Assembly (NCBI RefSeq): GCF_947499265.1
Contig: NZ_CANMNK010000001.1
Location: forward strand, 209,001 to 273,000
From: an uncultured Roseobacter sp.
GTDB lineage: Bacteria; Pseudomonadota; Alphaproteobacteria; Rhodobacterales; Rhodobacteraceae
Reading direction: 5' to 3'
DNA: 64,000 nucleotides
Below are positions 18,905-27,377 of the stretch, piece after piece (position 1 is the first letter of the stretch; the number at the start of each line of letters is the position of its first letter). The position numbers and the translations under genes are program-made. Under the pieces are notes generated by a model, which saw only the letters and a program-made list of their open reading frames with translations, was not told the DNA's origin and did no database searches.

Positions 18905-20067
18905 GCTGCCGCCGCCTGCCCTGCCCAGCGTCCCGTCGCCAGGCACCCGGTGATCAGGTAGCCCCCTGTGGGTGCCTCCCAATCCAGCATTTCGCCCGCG
19001 CAAAAAACTCCCGGAACAGCCTTTAGCATCAAATCCGGCGTCAGCGCATCAAACGCCACGCCACCGGCAACAGATATTGCCTGATCGAGCGGCTGCAGAC
19101 CATCGTGGTTCAGCCGGAGCTTCTTGAACACCCGCGCCAAGGCTGCAGGGTCCTTGGGTAAGGGGCGGGCGCATTCGAAGGCCAGTGCTGCCTTGACGGG
19201 GTCCAGTTTGAGCACCTTGCGCAGATGATTCACCAGACTTGTTTTGCCTTTTGGGCGGGCAAGCCGCCTGGCCACCTCATCGGTGCTGAGATCGGGCAGC
19301 AGGTCCACGTAAAGTGCATGATCTATACGGACCGCACGGCTGACCTCATAGATGCCACCCCCTTCCAGCCCGGTCCGACTGATGACGGCTTCACCGCGTG
19401 AACGCATCGGGCCACAGATAAAGCGCACGCCCTTCAGGGCCTGCCCCGCCCGCGCCAGCATATGAGGTGACCATGCCACGCTCAGCCCGACGTTTGCCGC
19501 CGCGAACTGCGCAATCACCACACCGCGCTCCGCAAGCTTATCTGCCCAAGCGCCGTCCGATCCCAAACGCGCCCAACTGGCCCCCCCGAGCGCCAGAACG
19601 GTGACATCGGCACCCAGCACTTCGAGACCGTTCGGACCGTCGAACTCGGCCTGATTGTCCTGCCACCCGTGCCACCGCATGTTTGTGCGCAGATCAACCC
19701 CCGCTGCCGCCAGGCGCTGCAACCAGGCCCGCAACAGGGGCGAGGCTTTCATCGCTTTTGGAAACACCCGCCCGGTGGATCCGGTGAATATCTCCTGCCC
19801 CAGCCCGCGCGCCCACTCCTGAACCGCCTGTGCGTCAAAGGCCTGCAAGATAGGGCGCAGAGGGTCCGCCGCCTCATAGTAGTGCGGCAGCATCTGATCA
19901 AAGGGCTCGTCCTTCGCCAAATTCAGACCGGACTTTCCGGCCATCAGGAATTTCCGCCCGACGGATGGCTTTGCATCGCAGATCGTTACGCGCAACCCCG
20001 CAGCGGCGAGCGCTTCGGCGGCCATCAGACCGGCAGGTCCGGCGCCGATGACAAGGGCCCGCTTCAC
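18868..20067 (-). CDS. HI0933/BaiN-type flavoprotein (NAD(P)/FAD-dependent oxidoreductase)
   Basis: A 399-residue flavoprotein. The Rossmann motif GAGPAGLMAAEALAAAG opens the protein and the family signature GRKFLMAGKSGLN follows at about residue 40; GEMLDWEAPTGGY closes the FAD site near the C-terminus. The family (HI0933, TIGR03862-like) includes BaiN, which acts on bile-acid intermediates in gut bacteria; in proteobacteria the substrate is unknown. It overlaps the mechanosensitive channel gene upstream by four bases, so the two are co-transcribed. Confidence 0.9.
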   Translation of the reverse strand: MKRALVIGAGPAGLMAAEALAAAGLRVTICDAKPSVGRKFLMAGKSGLNLAKDEPFDQMLPHYYEAADPLRPILQAFDAQAVQEWARGLGQEIFTGSTGRVFPKAMKASPLLRAWLQRLAAAGVDLRTNMRWHGWQDNQAEFDGPNGLEVLGADVTVLALGGASWARLGSDGAWADKLAERGVVIAQFAAANVGLSVAWSPHMLARAGQALKGVRFICGPMRSRGEAVISRTGLEGGGIYEVSRAVRIDHALYVDLLPDLSTDEVARRLARPKGKTSLVNHLRKVLKLDPVKAALAFECARPLPKDPAALARVFKKLRLNHDGLQPLDQAISVAGGVAFDALTPDLMLKAVPGVFCAGEMLDWEAPTGGYLITGCLATGRWAGQAAAAYVSEAARNAGR

Positions 20068-21398
20068 GCCTCCACCTGCGGCGACGCTCCCTTGATCTCC
20101 ACCACCCGGTGCGGATAGGGAATTTCGATGCCGTTCTCTTTCAGGGCGTTCCAGACGAGGAAGAGTACATCGGAGGTGTATTTATTGGGCCCATCATCCA
20201 GCCCGTTCACCCAGAATTCAACGGCAAAATCGATCCCGCTATCGCCAAAACCGCGCAGCTCGCAATCCGGCGGATAGGGCGCGTCCAGCACATCCGGATG
20301 CGTGGCAACGGCCGCTTCGATGATCGCGGGCACGGCGTTGATGTCGGTGTCATAGCTCACGGAAAACGGCGCCTCGTAGCGGTTGGCGGAACCGGAATCG
20401 GAATAGTTGACCACACGCGTGGTGATGAAATCCTCGTTCGGCACCACGATCCAGCGGCCATCGAATGTTTCCAGCACCGCCGCCCGCGCCGTCATTTTGA
20501 CGATCTGACCGGATTCGCCGCCGTCCAGCTCGACAAAATCGCCCACCGTCGCCTGACCTTCGATCAGCAGAATGACCCCTGAGATAAAGTTGGAGGCAAT
20601 TTTCTGCAGGCCAAATCCAAGACCGACACCAATGGCGCCCCCGATCACCGCCAGAGCGCTGAGGTTGATGCCCATGATGTTCAGCAGCAGCAGGAAGGCG
20701 ACACCGAAAATGGCGAATTCGATGGCCTTGGCGGTCAGCTGCCGCAGCGAGGGCCGCATTTCCTTTTGGTTTTCAATGAATTGCGTGGTTTGCCGGTTGG
20801 ACCAGCCGCCCAGCCAAAAGAGGATACCACCGGCAATGACGCCGCGGACAAGCGACATGACGGAGAAGGAAATATTGCCAAGCGTGATGGTGATCTCGCT
20901 CAATTTCACCATCAGCGGATCTAGCAGGCCCACCGCATAGAGAGCAGCGATTGGAATGAGGACGTAGCGGCCCAACAGTTTGAGGAAGGGATCCGTAATG
21001 ATTTCGCGCACCAAAGTGCGTACCGCCAGAAACATGAAGAGACGTTTGCCAAAGGCAATGACCGCGCCGCTGTCAAAGAGCGACCGCACAACGCTTTCAC
21101 CAATCGCGGTAAACGCATAGGCGAGCAGCGGCAACAGCAGCGGCAGCGCCAGCAAGGAGGTGCGGCGCGCACGGGCCAATGCGGTTTCCGCGTCTTCGGC
21201 AGGGGTCAGCAGCCGTTTCAGGACACCGCGCAGGCGGCGCGCCACCAGAACCGCAAGCAGATACGCCAGGATCAGCAGGGCAAACTGTGACCACGCCGCC
21301 GGGCTGAGCGCCCAGGATTTTGCGAGTTCCCACCCGAGAAGGGCATATTCCGCGCCGCGCTGTACAATCTCCGGCTGGGTGGACAGGTCAAATTCCAC
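20064..21398 (-). CDS. MscS-family mechanosensitive ion channel
   Basis: A 444-residue small-conductance mechanosensitive channel. Several hydrophobic segments lie in residues 35-240. The pore-lining helix and following beta domain are recognisable in LSALAVIGGAIGVGLGFGLQKIASNFISGVIL, then LIEGQATVGDFVEL and WIVVPNEDFITTRVVNYS. It is longer than E. coli MscS (286) because of extra N-terminal membrane helices, as in many alphaproteobacterial paralogues. It would relieve turgor on osmotic downshock. Downstream flavoprotein gene overlaps by four bases. Confidence 0.93.
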   Translation of the reverse strand: MEFDLSTQPEIVQRGAEYALLGWELAKSWALSPAAWSQFALLILAYLLAVLVARRLRGVLKRLLTPAEDAETALARARRTSLLALPLLLPLLAYAFTAIGESVVRSLFDSGAVIAFGKRLFMFLAVRTLVREIITDPFLKLLGRYVLIPIAALYAVGLLDPLMVKLSEITITLGNISFSVMSLVRGVIAGGILFWLGGWSNRQTTQFIENQKEMRPSLRQLTAKAIEFAIFGVAFLLLLNIMGINLSALAVIGGAIGVGLGFGLQKIASNFISGVILLIEGQATVGDFVELDGGESGQIVKMTARAAVLETFDGRWIVVPNEDFITTRVVNYSDSGSANRYEAPFSVSYDTDINAVPAIIEAAVATHPDVLDAPYPPDCELRGFGDSGIDFAVEFWVNGLDDGPNKYTSDVLFLVWNALKENGIEIPYPHRVVEIKGASPQVEA

Positions 21399-21471
21399 GC
21401 AAACCCCCTCTTTTCATCCCAAAAACCACAGCTAGACTCTTGCCCGTGCAAGACCTGTGGAGCAAGCCCGG

Positions 21472-21765
21472 ATGTCTGATGCAATCTGTCCCCTGTGTGA
21501 CCGGCCGATCCCTGGGGACGTCAAGCAAAGCCTGCACCACCTGATCCCCAAACTGAAAGGCGGCAAGGGTGGGCCGACGGTCTTGCTGCATCACATCTGC
21601 CACCGGGAAATTCACGCGACGCTGAGCGAAGCCGAATTGGCGCGGGACTATGCGACCGTCGGTGCGCTGCGCGCGCATCCAAGACTGGCCAAATTCATCG
21701 CCTGGGTCGCCAAGAGACCGCCCGGTTTCCACTCAAAAGTGCCCGGCAAACGCAGAAAGACCTGA
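21472..21765 (+). CDS. Small HNH endonuclease-domain protein
   Basis: A 97-residue protein with an HNH-like metal-finger nuclease core: a CPLC pair at the N-terminus, then HHLIPKLKGG, then LLHHICHREIHA carrying the final His. It is close to the whole protein, with no partner domain. Such small HNH proteins are common in proteobacteria and are often of unknown role; a restriction enzyme or homing nuclease is not implied. The frame opens with a GTG at 21457, but the ATG at 21472 lies nine bases after GGAG and is chosen. It is divergent from the MscS gene and convergent with the crotonase gene. Confidence 0.8.
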   Translation: MSDAICPLCDRPIPGDVKQSLHHLIPKLKGGKGGPTVLLHHICHREIHATLSEAELARDYATVGALRAHPRLAKFIAWVAKRPPGFHSKVPGKRRKT

Positions 21766-21806
21766 TGCTGATTGGGGTGGCGCGTTACAAGCTGTTAGGC
21801 GGATCT

Positions 21807-22424
21807 TCAGGACGCCCCGGCACACATGCGTTTGATGTCCTGCGCCAGCGCGACCTTGGCTGCAACCGTATCGGCGGTCAGATCGCGGGCGTGCGCCAGG
21901 ATCTCATCTGCGGGCATGATCCGGTCGATCAGCCCAAACCGCAGCGCTTCTTCGGCTTCTATCTTCTGCCCGCCCATCAGGATCAGTTTCGTGCGCGCCG
22001 GACCGATCAGCGCAGACATGCGCAGCGGATCACTGGGTTGTGGCAAAAAGCCCAGCTTCATAACCGGATAGAAAAACTTGGCGTGGGGCGGTGCAATCCG
22101 GATGTCGCAGGCCAGCGCCATGCCCATCGCACCACCGGCGAGCGTGCCGTTCAGGGCTGCGATGGACAGCCCCGGCAGATCGGCGACAGCAGCAGAGAGT
22201 TCCTCCCAAAGCGGTGAGGTCGCCAGACCGGCGCGCGCCGCGTCCAGATCCGCCCCGGCACTGAACACACGGCCCACGCCTGTGAGGATGACCGCGCGGG
22301 CGGCACGTGCTGCCTGCATCGCCGCGATCAGATCTTGCAACATCGCTTCGGTCAGCGCATTCGCCTTGTCCGGGCGGTTCAGGGTGACCGTCCAGACATC
22401 CCCCTCACGATCCAGATCGATCAT
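21807..22424 (-). CDS. Enoyl-CoA hydratase/isomerase (crotonase) family protein, short and lacking catalytic Glu
   Basis: A 205-residue crotonase-fold protein, about 50 short of the usual 255 because the C-terminal helical trimerisation region is cut down. The CoA-binding oxyanion signatures are present (VFSAGADLDAA and LAGGAMGMALACDIRIA). In hydratases the next segments carry two catalytic glutamates; here they read FFYPVMKLGFLPQPSD, with neither Glu. A plain hydratase reaction is therefore doubtful, and isomerase, hydrolase or decarboxylase chemistry is possible. Its start overlaps the SDR stop by four bases (ATGA), so it is probably in one pathway with that enzyme. Confidence 0.85.
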   Translation of the reverse strand: MIDLDREGDVWTVTLNRPDKANALTEAMLQDLIAAMQAARAARAVILTGVGRVFSAGADLDAARAGLATSPLWEELSAAVADLPGLSIAALNGTLAGGAMGMALACDIRIAPPHAKFFYPVMKLGFLPQPSDPLRMSALIGPARTKLILMGGQKIEAEEALRFGLIDRIMPADEILAHARDLTADTVAAKVALAQDIKRMCAGAS

Positions 22425-23170
22425 ATGAGGCCGACCTTTCGGCGGATGTCTTCATCGCGCAGGGAAATCTCCCGCCCGCGCCACGCGTCCGCCTCTGGAC
22501 CGCACATCCACAGCAACGCCCGCGCGGGCCAATCCGCCGGAATATGCACATCCCATTCCAGCTGGCTGACCGGATTGATACCGCTCGATTTGATCTCGCG
22601 CTGCATCTGCGTGGCCACCGTCCCCGGCGACAGGCCAATCGCGCGGATGCCCTGCGCGGCCTCCTCTTTATCCAGGCAGCGGGTCAGCATGTTGGCCGCC
22701 GCTTTGGAGGCGCAATAATGGCTCCAGGCCTCGACCGGCCCATGTGCGGCCCCCGAGCTGATGGTCAGAACCGACCCACCCCCGCGCGCCTTCATCACCG
22801 GCACCGCCGCCCGCATACCGTAAAAGACACCCTTGAGGTTGATGTCGATCACATCCCCCCAGGCCTCCGGATCGGCCTCTGACAAATGCGCGATCGGCTC
22901 AATGACGCCTGCGTTGTTGATCAGCACATCGAGGCCCCCGAAGGTCTCGACGGTCGCATCAACCGAAGCAGCCATTTCCCGGCTGTTGGCCACGTTGCAG
23001 GGGATGGCGATGGCCCGTTCGCCGATCTCACCGGCCAGATCGGCAATATCCTTCTGACCGCGCGCCACCAGAGCGACATTTGCACCGGCACCCGCAAACA
23101 CCCGTGCAGTCTCTGCGCCGATCCCACGGCTGGCGCCGGTGATCAATACTGTCTTTCCCGTCATATCCAT
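22421..23170 (-). CDS. Short-chain dehydrogenase/reductase
   Basis: A 249-residue classical SDR. The cofactor motif is TGASRGIG, followed by NNAG; the catalytic serine and Tyr/Lys are in TISSGAAHG and HYCASKAA. The start is the ATG at 23170, eight bases after GGGAG; the longer frame to 23248 adds no family sequence. SDRs reduce or oxidise ketone/alcohol groups with NAD(P). The overlap with the crotonase gene suggests that the two handle the same acyl-CoA or keto compound. Confidence 0.92.
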   Translation of the reverse strand: MDMTGKTVLITGASRGIGAETARVFAGAGANVALVARGQKDIADLAGEIGERAIAIPCNVANSREMAASVDATVETFGGLDVLINNAGVIEPIAHLSEADPEAWGDVIDINLKGVFYGMRAAVPVMKARGGGSVLTISSGAAHGPVEAWSHYCASKAAANMLTRCLDKEEAAQGIRAIGLSPGTVATQMQREIKSSGINPVSQLEWDVHIPADWPARALLWMCGPEADAWRGREISLRDEDIRRKVGLI

Positions 23171-23300
23171 GTGCTGCACTCCCTGAGGCTGTTGCCTTGT
23201 GGTAATCTGCCACGCAGCCTTGGTCCAGACCCGGTTCCCCTTGACCATTGGCAGGCCTTGCCTGACGATGCGCGCAGACGCTGTTCATAAGGATTTACAC

Positions 23301-24824
23301 ATGTCATTTTTTAACCATCGCTTCACAGCAGCAACTGTGTTGGCCATGTCCACCGCATCGACCGCTTATGCGGACGTCAGCGCGCAGGACGTCTGGACCG
23401 ACTGGAAGTCCTACTTTGAAGGCCTTGGCTACGGCGTGTCGGCCTCGGAGGCACAGTCCGGCAGCACTCTGACCATCACCGATCTGACAATCGATATTCC
23501 ACAAACCGAGGACATGGGCGCGTCATCCATGCGGCTGGAGCAGGTGGCCTTCAGCGAAAACGCCGATGGCACCGTTAGCGTCGTTTTCCCTGAGGTGATG
23601 CCTTTTGCGATGCAGGTGACCGGCGAGGAAGGCGAGGTCGCCGATGTTGAGCTGGAAGTGCGCCACACCGGCATGGTTTCCACTGTTTCGGGCGTGCCGA
23701 CGGAAATGACGAATGCCTATACGGCACAGACAGTCGAAGTCATTATGACCGGCCTGACCGTCGACGGCGAAGTGCAAAGCCCTGACATGGCGCTGGTCAA
23801 ACTGGCGATGCAGGGCCTCTCCGGCACAACGAAAACAACCATCGGCGGCAAGCGCGTCTATGACCAGAGCATGCAGGCTGGCGACGTGACCTATGATCTG
23901 GCCTTTGCTGACCCCGAAGGTTCGGGCAACGCCAAGATGAACGGTCGCATCGATGGTCTGAACTTCACCGGCTCCAGCGCCTTCCCGCTGGTGAAAATTG
24001 ACACGGGCGATGTCTCTTCGCTGTTGGCGGCGGGCGTGAGCGGTGAAGGCACCTTCAACTACACCGGGGGCGCATCGGACATTTCCGTGGAAGAAAACGG
24101 CGCATCGGCGTTTTCTGCGACGACCACCTCCAATGGCGGCTCACTCGATGTCGCATTGGGTGAGGATGGCCTGAACTACGCTGGCGATCAGAAAAACCTG
24201 CAGGTTGCCATGATGTCACCGGATTTCCCGGTGCCGATCGAATTCGACATGGTGGATGCCCGGTTCAATCTGGCGATGCCGCTGCAGAAGACCGAGGAGA
24301 TGAAGGACTTCGCCTTTGGCTTTGCGTTCAACGATTTCTCCATGTCCGACATGTTGTGGGGCATGTTCGATCCGAACGCGCAGCTGCCCCGCGATCCGGC
24401 GACCATCGTGCTGGATCTGACCGGCAAGGCACGGATGCTCTTTGATTTTCTGGATCCGTCAGCCGCAACGGTGTCGGGTGACCCGAACATCACGCCCGCC
24501 GAGGTGGAGCAGGTCAACATCAACAGATTGCAGGTCAAGGCGGCTGGCGCCGAGCTGACCGGAGAGGGCGCGTTCCGGTTTGACAACGCGGCACCGGGTG
24601 GCGCGCTGAAGCCAATCGGCGCTGCAGATCTGTCGCTGGTCGGGGGTAACAAGCTGATCGACTCGCTGGTTGCCATGGGTCTGCTGCCCGAAGATCAGGC
24701 GATGGGCGCGCGCATGATGCTCGGCCTGCTGGCGGTGCCGGGCAATGCGCCGGACACCCTCAATTCGCGGATCGAGACCAATGAACAGGGCCATATTCTG
24801 GCCAATGGTCAGCGTATTCAGTAG
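23301..24824 (+). CDS. DUF2125 domain-containing exported protein
   Basis: A 507-residue alphaproteobacterial protein of the DUF2125 family. A signal peptide (MSFFNHRFTAATVLAMSTASTAYA) is followed by a long beta-rich body with few charged patches. The acidic, Gly/Thr-rich repeats (LTITDLTIDIP, FTGSSAFPLVKIDTGD) look like the AsmA-like or beta-barrel-adjacent architecture of periplasmic lipid-handling proteins, which is an impression rather than an assignment. The start at 23301 follows AAGGAT. A strong terminator follows the gene, so it is a single-gene unit. Confidence 0.87.
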   Translation: MSFFNHRFTAATVLAMSTASTAYADVSAQDVWTDWKSYFEGLGYGVSASEAQSGSTLTITDLTIDIPQTEDMGASSMRLEQVAFSENADGTVSVVFPEVMPFAMQVTGEEGEVADVELEVRHTGMVSTVSGVPTEMTNAYTAQTVEVIMTGLTVDGEVQSPDMALVKLAMQGLSGTTKTTIGGKRVYDQSMQAGDVTYDLAFADPEGSGNAKMNGRIDGLNFTGSSAFPLVKIDTGDVSSLLAAGVSGEGTFNYTGGASDISVEENGASAFSATTTSNGGSLDVALGEDGLNYAGDQKNLQVAMMSPDFPVPIEFDMVDARFNLAMPLQKTEEMKDFAFGFAFNDFSMSDMLWGMFDPNAQLPRDPATIVLDLTGKARMLFDFLDPSAATVSGDPNITPAEVEQVNINRLQVKAAGAELTGEGAFRFDNAAPGGALKPIGAADLSLVGGNKLIDSLVAMGLLPEDQAMGARMMLGLLAVPGNAPDTLNSRIETNEQGHILANGQRIQ

Positions 24825-24851
24825 CCAACACCAAAGGCGCGTGAGAATGAA

Positions 24852-24877
24852 GGGGCGCACAACAGGCGCCCCTTTTT
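24852..24877 (+). terminator. Intrinsic terminator of the DUF2125 gene
   Basis: Seven-base GC arms GGGGCGC and GCGCCCC with a seven-base loop, followed by TTTTT, 28 bases after the stop. Confidence 0.9.
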
Positions 24878-24944
24878 ACGTACCACCCTTGCAGCGCGGC
24901 GAGCACACAGCTACCTGAGGTGCAATTGCTTTGGAGCACAGCCT

Positions 24945-26291
24945 ATGACGCAATCGCCGCAGATACTGACCGACCGCCTGTTGCATGCCGCCCGCAAGGC
25001 GGGTGCTGAAACGGCTGATGCGGTGGTGATGCAAGGCACGTCGCTCAACATCGAGGTGCGCGCCGGAACGCTGGAGCATGCAGAACGCTCCGAAGGCATC
25101 GACCTTGGCCTGCGGGTTTTCGTCGGCCACAAAAGTGCGACGGTCTCGGCCTCAGATACACGTGACGAGACAATTCAGGAAATGGCGGTGCGTGCCGTGG
25201 CCATGGCGCGCGAGGCACCTGACGATCAGTTTGCCGGGTTGGCATCCCCCGATCAACTGGTTATAGATCCGCAGACTGCCGCGCTGGAACTCTATGATCC
25301 GGGCGCGGAGCCTTCCCCCGGCGACCTGCAGGACGATGCCGCCCGTGCCGAAGCTGCGGCCCTAGAAAACAAGGGGGTGACGCAGGTGCAATCGGCAAGC
25401 GCCGGATACTCCGCCCACACCGTGCATCTTGCCGCGACAAACGGGTTTTCGGATGGGTATCGCCGCACCAGCAGGGGTCTGTCTTGTGTTGCGATTGCGG
25501 GCACGGGCACCGCGATGGAACGGGACTACGACGGCGACAGCCGCATCTTTCAAAGCGACCTGCGCGACGCTGAAGACATCGGAAAATGTGCCGCAGAACG
25601 TACCGTGGCGCGACTGGACGCGCGCAAACCACCCACGGGCAGTTTCAACGTGCTCTTTGATGAGCGCGTGTCCTCAAGCCTGATCGGGCATCTCCTGGTC
25701 GCCATCAATGGCGCCTCCATTGCCCGCGGTGCCTCGTGGCTACGTGACGCGATGGGGAGCGCGGTTTTGCCGGATCACCTGTCGCTTGTCGAAGATCCGC
25801 ACCGTCCCCGCGCCTCCAGTTCGCGCCCCTTCGACGCCGAAGGCCTGCCGACCAACCGGCGCAACATCGTGGAAAATGGCATCCTCACCGGCTGGACCCT
25901 TGATTTGGCCACGGGCCGCAAGCTGGGCATGGCCTCAACAGGCAATGCCGCGCGCGGCACCTCCTCAGCCCCCTCACCCACCACCTGGAATGTGGCGCTG
26001 ACCCGGGGAGAGGCAAGCCGCGACGATCTTCTCCGGGATATGGGCACCGGCCTGCTGGTCACCTCGATGATCGGCTCGACGATCAACCCCAACACCGGGG
26101 ATTATTCGCGCGGGGCGGCCGGGTTTTGGGTCGAAAACGGCCAGATCACCCATGCGATCAACGAATGCACCATCGCCGGAAACCTGCGGGACATGCTGCG
26201 CAATATTACCCCCGCGAACGACGCGCGCACGCACCTGAGCCGGGTGGTCCCGTCGCTTCTGGTGCCGGGAATGACCCTTGCAGGCAACTGA
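24945..26291 (+). CDS. pmbA: TldE/PmbA subunit of the TldD-TldE protease
   Basis: TldE (PmbA) pairs with TldD to cleave unfolded peptides and to mature some ribosomally made peptides; TldD carries the metal site. This 448-residue protein has the PmbA N-terminus (GAETADAVVMQGTSLNIEVRAG) and the C-terminal GYWVENGQ-like region (AAGFWVENGQITHAINE), and no HExxxH motif, as expected for TldE. tldD is not in the window. It opens a run of envelope genes: the inositol monophosphatase-family gene overlaps its end by 14 bases. Confidence 0.93.
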   Translation: MTQSPQILTDRLLHAARKAGAETADAVVMQGTSLNIEVRAGTLEHAERSEGIDLGLRVFVGHKSATVSASDTRDETIQEMAVRAVAMAREAPDDQFAGLASPDQLVIDPQTAALELYDPGAEPSPGDLQDDAARAEAAALENKGVTQVQSASAGYSAHTVHLAATNGFSDGYRRTSRGLSCVAIAGTGTAMERDYDGDSRIFQSDLRDAEDIGKCAAERTVARLDARKPPTGSFNVLFDERVSSSLIGHLLVAINGASIARGASWLRDAMGSAVLPDHLSLVEDPHRPRASSSRPFDAEGLPTNRRNIVENGILTGWTLDLATGRKLGMASTGNAARGTSSAPSPTTWNVALTRGEASRDDLLRDMGTGLLVTSMIGSTINPNTGDYSRGAAGFWVENGQITHAINECTIAGNLRDMLRNITPANDARTHLSRVVPSLLVPGMTLAGN

Positions 26292-27072
26292 TCTCGATCT
26301 GCTCACCGATGCCGCACGCCTTGCCGGCAGGGTCGCAACCAGTTTTGTCGGGAAAGGCACGCGCAAATGGGACAAGCCGGATGGCGCCGGACCGGTCACC
26401 GAAGCGGATCTTGCGGTCAATACCGCCCTCGAAAACGCCCTGCGCAGCGCGCGTCCCGACTATGGCTGGCTGTCTGAAGAGACCGAAGACACATCGGAAC
26501 GGCTGCGGCGCGAGACGGTTTTCATCATTGACCCCATCGACGGCACACGCAGTTTTGTGGATGGCTCCCGTACCTGGGCGCATTCCATCGCCATCGCGCA
26601 TCAGGGTCAGATTACCGCAGCGGCGGTGTTCCTGCCCCTGCGCGACAAGCTCTATTCCGCAGCGCTGGGGCGCGGCGCATTTCACAACGGTGAGCGTATC
26701 ACGGCCAGCGAGGCGGCTGATTTGAACGTTGCGGATATCCTGGCCACCAAGCCGATCATGAACGCCGACCACTGGCCGGGCGGATTGCCCGGTTTCACAC
26801 GTGCGCACCGCCCTTCGCTCGCCTACCGGCTGGGTCTGGTTGCGGAGGCACGGTTTGACGGGATGCTGACCTTTCGACCAAGCTGGGAATGGGACATTGC
26901 CGCAGGTGCACTGATCGTGACCGAAGCGGGCGGCATCTGCACCGACAAAACCGGCGCGCCCCTGCGCTTCAACAACGAACAACCAAGGTTGAACGGCGTG
27001 ATCGCCACGGGTCCGCGCCTGCATGAACATGTTCTCGGCGCGCTTGCACCCGCCCCGCCCGCGGCGTCTTGA
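26278..27072 (+). CDS. Inositol monophosphatase / 3'(2'),5'-bisphosphate nucleotidase family protein
   Basis: A 264-residue lithium-sensitive phosphatase of the FIG superfamily. Metal ligands are visible in WLSEETED, IDPIDGTRSF and WEWDIAAGALIVTEAGG. CysQ (PAP phosphatase) and histidinol-phosphatase-type members share these motifs, so the substrate is open. The start is almost certainly TTG at 26278: the in-frame TGA just two codons upstream rules out an earlier start and there is no early ATG. This TTG lies inside the end of pmbA. DUF4170 follows after 56 bases. Confidence 0.88.
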   Translation: MQATDLDLLTDAARLAGRVATSFVGKGTRKWDKPDGAGPVTEADLAVNTALENALRSARPDYGWLSEETEDTSERLRRETVFIIDPIDGTRSFVDGSRTWAHSIAIAHQGQITAAAVFLPLRDKLYSAALGRGAFHNGERITASEAADLNVADILATKPIMNADHWPGGLPGFTRAHRPSLAYRLGLVAEARFDGMLTFRPSWEWDIAAGALIVTEAGGICTDKTGAPLRFNNEQPRLNGVIATGPRLHEHVLGALAPAPPAAS

Positions 27073-27128
27073 CCCGGACGCTCAGATACGCGACGTTCCG
27101 CCGACCCGGCTGACCAAAGGAAACTCCC

Positions 27129-27371
27129 ATGACACAAAGGCTACACCTCGTCTTCGGCGGCGAACTTGTCGACCCCAGCAAAAATGTATTCAAGAATGTG
27201 GACGACATCCATGTTGTCGGGATTTTTCCGGATTACGCAACGGCGTTCAACGCCTGGAAATCAGAAGCCCAACGCACCGTGGACAATGCACATATGCGGT
27301 ATTTCATCGCCCATCTGCACCGCCTGCGAGACGAAGAGGCCGAAGCATCGTCTACCGAAGAACTGGAGTAA
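27129..27371 (+). CDS. DUF4170 family protein
   Basis: An 80-residue protein of DUF4170, conserved in alphaproteobacteria and commonly next to Kdo or lipid A genes. The pattern LHLVFGGELVDP, then VGIFPDYATAFNAWKSEAQRTVDNAHMRYFI, is characteristic, with an acidic tail. AGGAAACTCCC precedes the ATG at a good distance. It stands six bases before the WaaA-like gene, so it is in the same operon. The function is not known; a role in lipopolysaccharide core synthesis is inferred only from position. Confidence 0.9.
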   Translation: MTQRLHLVFGGELVDPSKNVFKNVDDIHVVGIFPDYATAFNAWKSEAQRTVDNAHMRYFIAHLHRLRDEEAEASSTEELE

Positions 27372-27377
27372 TACTTC

